DNA of 8,792 bases from an uncultured Clostridia bacterium (lineage in GTDB: Bacteria; Bacillota; Clostridia; Christensenellales; Borkfalkiaceae). The position numbers were made by a program, and so were the translations under genes. Every line of letters starts with the position of its first letter. The first letter of the stretch is position 1. Positions 6,670 through 8,792 of this stretch are shown here, piece after piece. The stretch is from positions 1-8,792 of the forward strand of contig CAMOXE010000037.1 in the NCBI GenBank assembly GCA_946628865.1, given 5' to 3'. The notes beneath the pieces were generated by a model, which did not search any database, was not told the DNA's origin, and worked only from the letters and a program-made list of their open reading frames with translations.

Positions 6670-6716
6670 GTTTAAACTTTTTTCAATCTTCTTTCAATCT
6701 TCAGGTGGATAATAAT
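6670..6716 (+). promoter_or_regulatory. Operator-like 11-bp tandem repeats and promoter of the lipoprotein gene
   Basis: TTTCAATCTTC occurs twice back to back (6681-6691 and 6692-6702). A weaker unit, GTTTAAACTTT (6670-6680, 7 of 11 matching), precedes them in the same phase. Nine bases after the second TTTCAAT core comes GATAAT (6708-6713), a good -10, with AATAAT (6711-6716) as an alternative. No proper -35 stands at the right distance; the repeats occupy that place. This resembles a PhoB box: 7-bp core plus 4-bp spacer units ending about 10 bp before the -10, which marks an activator-dependent promoter. The likely binder is the adjacent OmpR/PhoB-type regulator (inference). AT-rich DNA upstream (6648-6680) could help RNA polymerase. 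Confidence 0.7.
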
Positions 6717-6728
6717 AGGCAAATAAAG

Positions 6729-6750
6729 GCGATCGCAAGATCGAAAGGAG
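6729..6750 (+). promoter_or_regulatory. Leader hairpin with GNRA-type loop abutting the Shine-Dalgarno
   Basis: CGATC (6730-6734) and GATCG (6739-6743) can pair around a GCAA tetraloop. AAAGGAG (6744-6750) starts at the very next base and lies 6 nt before the ATG at 6757. The hairpin leaves the ribosome binding site single-stranded and may stabilise the 5' end of the mRNA; this role is inferred. The overlapping GCGATCGC palindrome (6729-6736) is an alternative fold. Confidence 0.5.
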
Positions 6751-6756
6751 ACAATT

Positions 6757-8490
6757 ATGAAAAAACTCATCACAACTTTAATCGCCATTATTACTATAAT
6801 ATGTATGACGGCAATAGTCGGCTGTAGCAACGCCGCAACTTCCACTTCAACTTCGACCGTAAAACCCGGTTCGGAAAACAACGGCATCGGAGCCTCCGAC
6901 GACAGCACGGCTATCGTTTACGAGGACGCGGCGGCAGAGAGCGTCTTTTCGGAAGTAGAAGATTCTACCGAAGAATTTTCGATAGTAACAGAGGACGGAG
7001 CGTTTACCGAAGATAACGGCGTTTATACTATTACCGCGGCGGGAACGTACACGCTTTCGGGCTATCTCGACGGGCAGATAATCGTAGAGGCTACGGACGA
7101 GGACAAAGTAGTAATAGAACTGAGCGGCGCTACGATTTCTTGCGACACGGACTCCCCTATCAAGATTTTAAGTGCGGACAAAGTGGAAATTTCCGCGAAA
7201 AAAGGCACCGAAAACCTCGTTAAGGACCTGCGCGACGAAATGACTGCGGACGACGATACTCAAGGCAAAGGCGCAATCTACGCTAAATGCGACTTGGAAC
7301 TGAAAGGCAAAGGCGTACTCGTAGTCGAGGCGAATTATAAAAACGGCATTCACACTTCGGACGATTTGACTATTAAAAATCTGTCGCTTAAAGTTACGGC
7401 GGTGGACAACGCGCTTAAAGGCAACGATTCAATTACGATAGAGAGCGGAACGATAGTCGCAATCTCCGAAAAAGGCGACGGAATCAAGACCGAGAACTCG
7501 GACGTTTCCTCTAAAGGCAATCAGCGCGGAACTATCACGATAGAGGACGGCACTATCTACGTCTATGCGGCAGGCGACGCCGTGCAAGCGAGTTACGATT
7601 TCGTAATGAACGGCGGAACGCTTACGGTTTATACCGGCGCGTACAGTTCGTATACCTCGAGCAGCGCGACTACGGATTCTTATAAGGGCGTAAAGGCTGA
7701 AAACGTCATTACCGTAAACGACGGAACGCTACACCTCTATTCCTACGACGACGGCTTACACGCGAACTACGGCACGGCGCTCGAAAACGGCGAAGTCGGC
7801 TTGGGCAATATAACCATAAACGGCGGAACGATAGATATACGGGTATATTCCCCCACTAACGCAACGCCGAGCGGCAGAATGGGTCGCCCGGGCATGGGCG
7901 GCTGGGGCGGTCAACAGACGGTTAAGGGCGGCGACGCGATACACGCGGACAACACGCTCACAATCGTCGGCGGAACGATAACCGTTGATAGCGCATATGA
8001 AGGGCTTGAGGCTACGCATATCGTAATAAGCGGCGGAGAAACGACGGTGTTTGCCACCGACGACGGAGTAAACGCTTGCAGTAAGATTTCCGGAACGCCC
8101 TCGATAGAGATAAGCGACGGTTACCTCTTCGTGACGGTACCCACAAACGGAGACAACGACGGCATAGACTCTAACGGAACTTATACGCAGACGGGCGGAA
8201 CGGTTATAGTCTGCGGACCGGGCAGCGCCTCGGGCGGCATGGGCGGAGGATCGTTCGCACTCGACGCGGAGAAAACTATAACTCTTCGCGGCGGAACGCT
8301 CGTGATATTCGGCGGATTAGAAAAAACGCCGTCCGTAAGCGGAATGACGAGGACGCTATGCTCCTCTAAAACGGTTTCAGCGGGAACGCATACGGTTACC
8401 GTAAACGGCGAAAACCTCGAAATCTCGTTAAAGTATTCAACGAGCGGTTGCGTGGTTTACAGCGCGAACGGCAGCGCGACTTTGAAATGA
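6757..8490 (+). CDS. Cell-surface lipoprotein with Cthe_2159-type (DUF4353) carbohydrate-binding beta-helix
   Basis: This 577-residue exported lipoprotein has a signal peptide at residues 1-22 (KK, hydrophobic core, IVGC lipobox) with lipidated C23. A Ser/Thr-rich linker and an acidic segment (about 24-85) follow. The remainder (about 86-577) resembles the Cthe_2159 family, whose founding member is a beta-helical polysaccharide-binding protein of Clostridium thermocellum. The family start is visible as GTYTLSGYLDGQIIVEA (96-112). Successive coils carry two recurring motifs: DGI/DGL/DAI-type turns (for example 241, 273, 332, 393, 436, 468) and GGT/DGT strands (for example 286, 356, 405, 480, 512). 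Two Gly/Met-rich loops (373-386 and 487-499) interrupt the coils. The acidic turns suggest calcium binding, but this is not shown. It is monocistronic, with its own promoter and terminator. The ligand is unknown; an adhesin-like or wall-associated role is possible. Confidence 0.88.
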   Translation: MKKLITTLIAIITIICMTAIVGCSNAATSTSTSTVKPGSENNGIGASDDSTAIVYEDAAAESVFSEVEDSTEEFSIVTEDGAFTEDNGVYTITAAGTYTLSGYLDGQIIVEATDEDKVVIELSGATISCDTDSPIKILSADKVEISAKKGTENLVKDLRDEMTADDDTQGKGAIYAKCDLELKGKGVLVVEANYKNGIHTSDDLTIKNLSLKVTAVDNALKGNDSITIESGTIVAISEKGDGIKTENSDVSSKGNQRGTITIEDGTIYVYAAGDAVQASYDFVMNGGTLTVYTGAYSSYTSSSATTDSYKGVKAENVITVNDGTLHLYSYDDGLHANYGTALENGEVGLGNITINGGTIDIRVYSPTNATPSGRMGRPGMGGWGGQQTVKGGDAIHADNTLTIVGGTITVDSAYEGLEATHIVISGGETTVFATDDGVNACSKISGTPSIEISDGYLFVTVPTNGDNDGIDSNGTYTQTGGTVIVCGPGSASGGMGGGSFALDAEKTITLRGGTLVIFGGLEKTPSVSGMTRTLCSSKTVSAGTHTVTVNGENLEISLKYSTSGCVVYSANGSATLK

Positions 8491-8518
8491 TAATGCGGAT
8501 TTAATCAAATGGCAATAG

Positions 8519-8564
8519 GCGGGGCGGCATAGGCGATTTGCATATTCCGCCCGCTTCTTTTTTT
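8519..8564 (+). terminator. Intrinsic terminator after the lipoprotein gene
   Basis: A GC-rich stem, GCGGGGCGG (8519-8527), pairs with CCGCCCGC (8547-8554) with one bulged G. Weaker inner pairing closes the loop, and TTCTTTTTTT (8555-8564) follows. It lies between the convergent genes. There is no equally clear T-run for the minus strand, so termination of the opposing gene is less certain. Confidence 0.85.
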
Positions 8565-8574
8565 GTCATTCGTA

Positions 8575-8790
8575 TCATTCTCCGACTTTGTAATCGGTAC
8601 GCCTTCTCAAAAATCCGGCGACGTATGCGGGGGGATCGGTCATGCCGCGCCGGATCCATTCGTTTACAAGTCCGCAAATAATGCCCGAAACTCTCGCCGT
8701 CAGATAGGCTTGTTCTTTGTCGATCAGACTGCGACCGCCTTTCGCGCAATCGAAAACGTGTTTTTCAAACGGATAGTACAAACCTTTTTG
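8575..8790 (-). CDS. Probable TetR/AcrR-family regulator, C-terminal fragment (5' end outside window)
   Basis: The minus-strand frame is open from the right edge to a TGA at 8575-8577, giving about 71 residues. The part ARVSGIICGLVNEWIRRGMTDPPAYVAGFL resembles the last helices of TetR-family ligand-binding domains, where a small-residue helix is followed by a W-x-x-x-G-M/C-x-x-x-P-E pattern. The helix-turn-helix that would prove the family is outside the window. Start codons within the window (a TTG at 8781 and inner ones) are not thought to be real because the frame continues past them. The gene is convergent with the lipoprotein gene and ends 10 bases after that gene's terminator. It may regulate genes to the right; no link to the lipoprotein is visible. 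Confidence 0.6.
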   Translation of the reverse strand, partial: QKGLYYPFEKHVFDCAKGGRSLIDKEQAYLTARVSGIICGLVNEWIRRGMTDPPAYVAGFLRRRTDYKVGE

Positions 8791-8792
8791 AT

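Noticed and set aside
6729..6736. GCGATCGC octamer, like the HIP1 repeat of cyanobacteria
   Set aside because: A single occurrence and a gene content of Bacillota type; it is more simply part of the leader hairpin.
7600..8310. Recurring GGCGGAACG units as a DNA repeat or CRISPR-like array
   Set aside because: They are in frame, unevenly spaced and encode the GGT turns of successive beta-helix coils, so they reflect protein repeats.
8501..8749. Minus-strand open frame of 82 codons near the right end
   Set aside because: It runs through the terminator hairpin, is Arg/Ser-rich without family features, and overlaps the more convincing TetR-like frame in another phase.
1..8792. tRNA, rRNA, riboswitch, insertion sequence or attachment site
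   Set aside because: No cloverleaf, rRNA motif, riboswitch core, transposase or flanking inverted repeats were seen on either strand; gaps between genes are too short for most of these.

Overview
The window reads as chromosomal DNA of an anaerobic Bacillota, most likely an uncultured member of Clostridia. The reasons are the ecfA-ecfT-truA gene order, a minimal SufC/SufB-type iron-sulfur pair, OmpR/PhoB and BaeS-like signalling genes of Gram-positive type, a lipoprotein of the Cthe_2159 beta-helix family, and strong AGGAG-type ribosome binding sites. This is inference from gene content; no rRNA or other phylogenetic marker is present. Base composition looks even throughout, with no mobile element, CRISPR array, tRNA or rRNA.

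Layout. (1) Positions 1-6606 form one co-directional, very tightly packed block on the + strand: the 3' part of ecfA2, ecfT, truA, sufC, sufB-like, a WYL-domain regulator, a response regulator and a histidine kinase. Adjacent genes overlap by 4-8 nt or are separated by 1-5 nt. The one exception is an 81-nt gap before the response regulator, which holds a decayed second copy of the end of the WYL gene. A clear intrinsic terminator follows the kinase. (2) Positions 6607-6756 are a compact promoter region. It has two perfect tandem 11-bp repeats, with a weaker third unit upstream, placed just before a -10-like element; a small leader hairpin and a strong Shine-Dalgarno follow. (3) Positions 6757-8490 encode a 577-residue lipoprotein with a repetitive beta-helix, followed by an intrinsic terminator. 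(4) A convergent minus-strand gene, probably the C-terminal end of a TetR-family regulator, runs off the right edge.

Functional reading. EcfA2 and EcfT are parts of a vitamin/metal uptake transporter, and TruA modifies tRNA anticodon arms. The SufC/SufB-like pair has no SufS, SufU or SufD next to it and matches the minimal two-protein Fe-S assembly type known from anaerobes and archaea. The response regulator, kinase, operator-like repeats and surface lipoprotein look like a self-contained envelope-sensing circuit. The hypothesis is that the kinase phosphorylates the regulator, which binds the 11-bp repeats and turns on the lipoprotein gene. That circuit and the tail duplication that carries the regulator's ribosome binding site are the most interesting observations. 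No wholly unknown protein family was seen.
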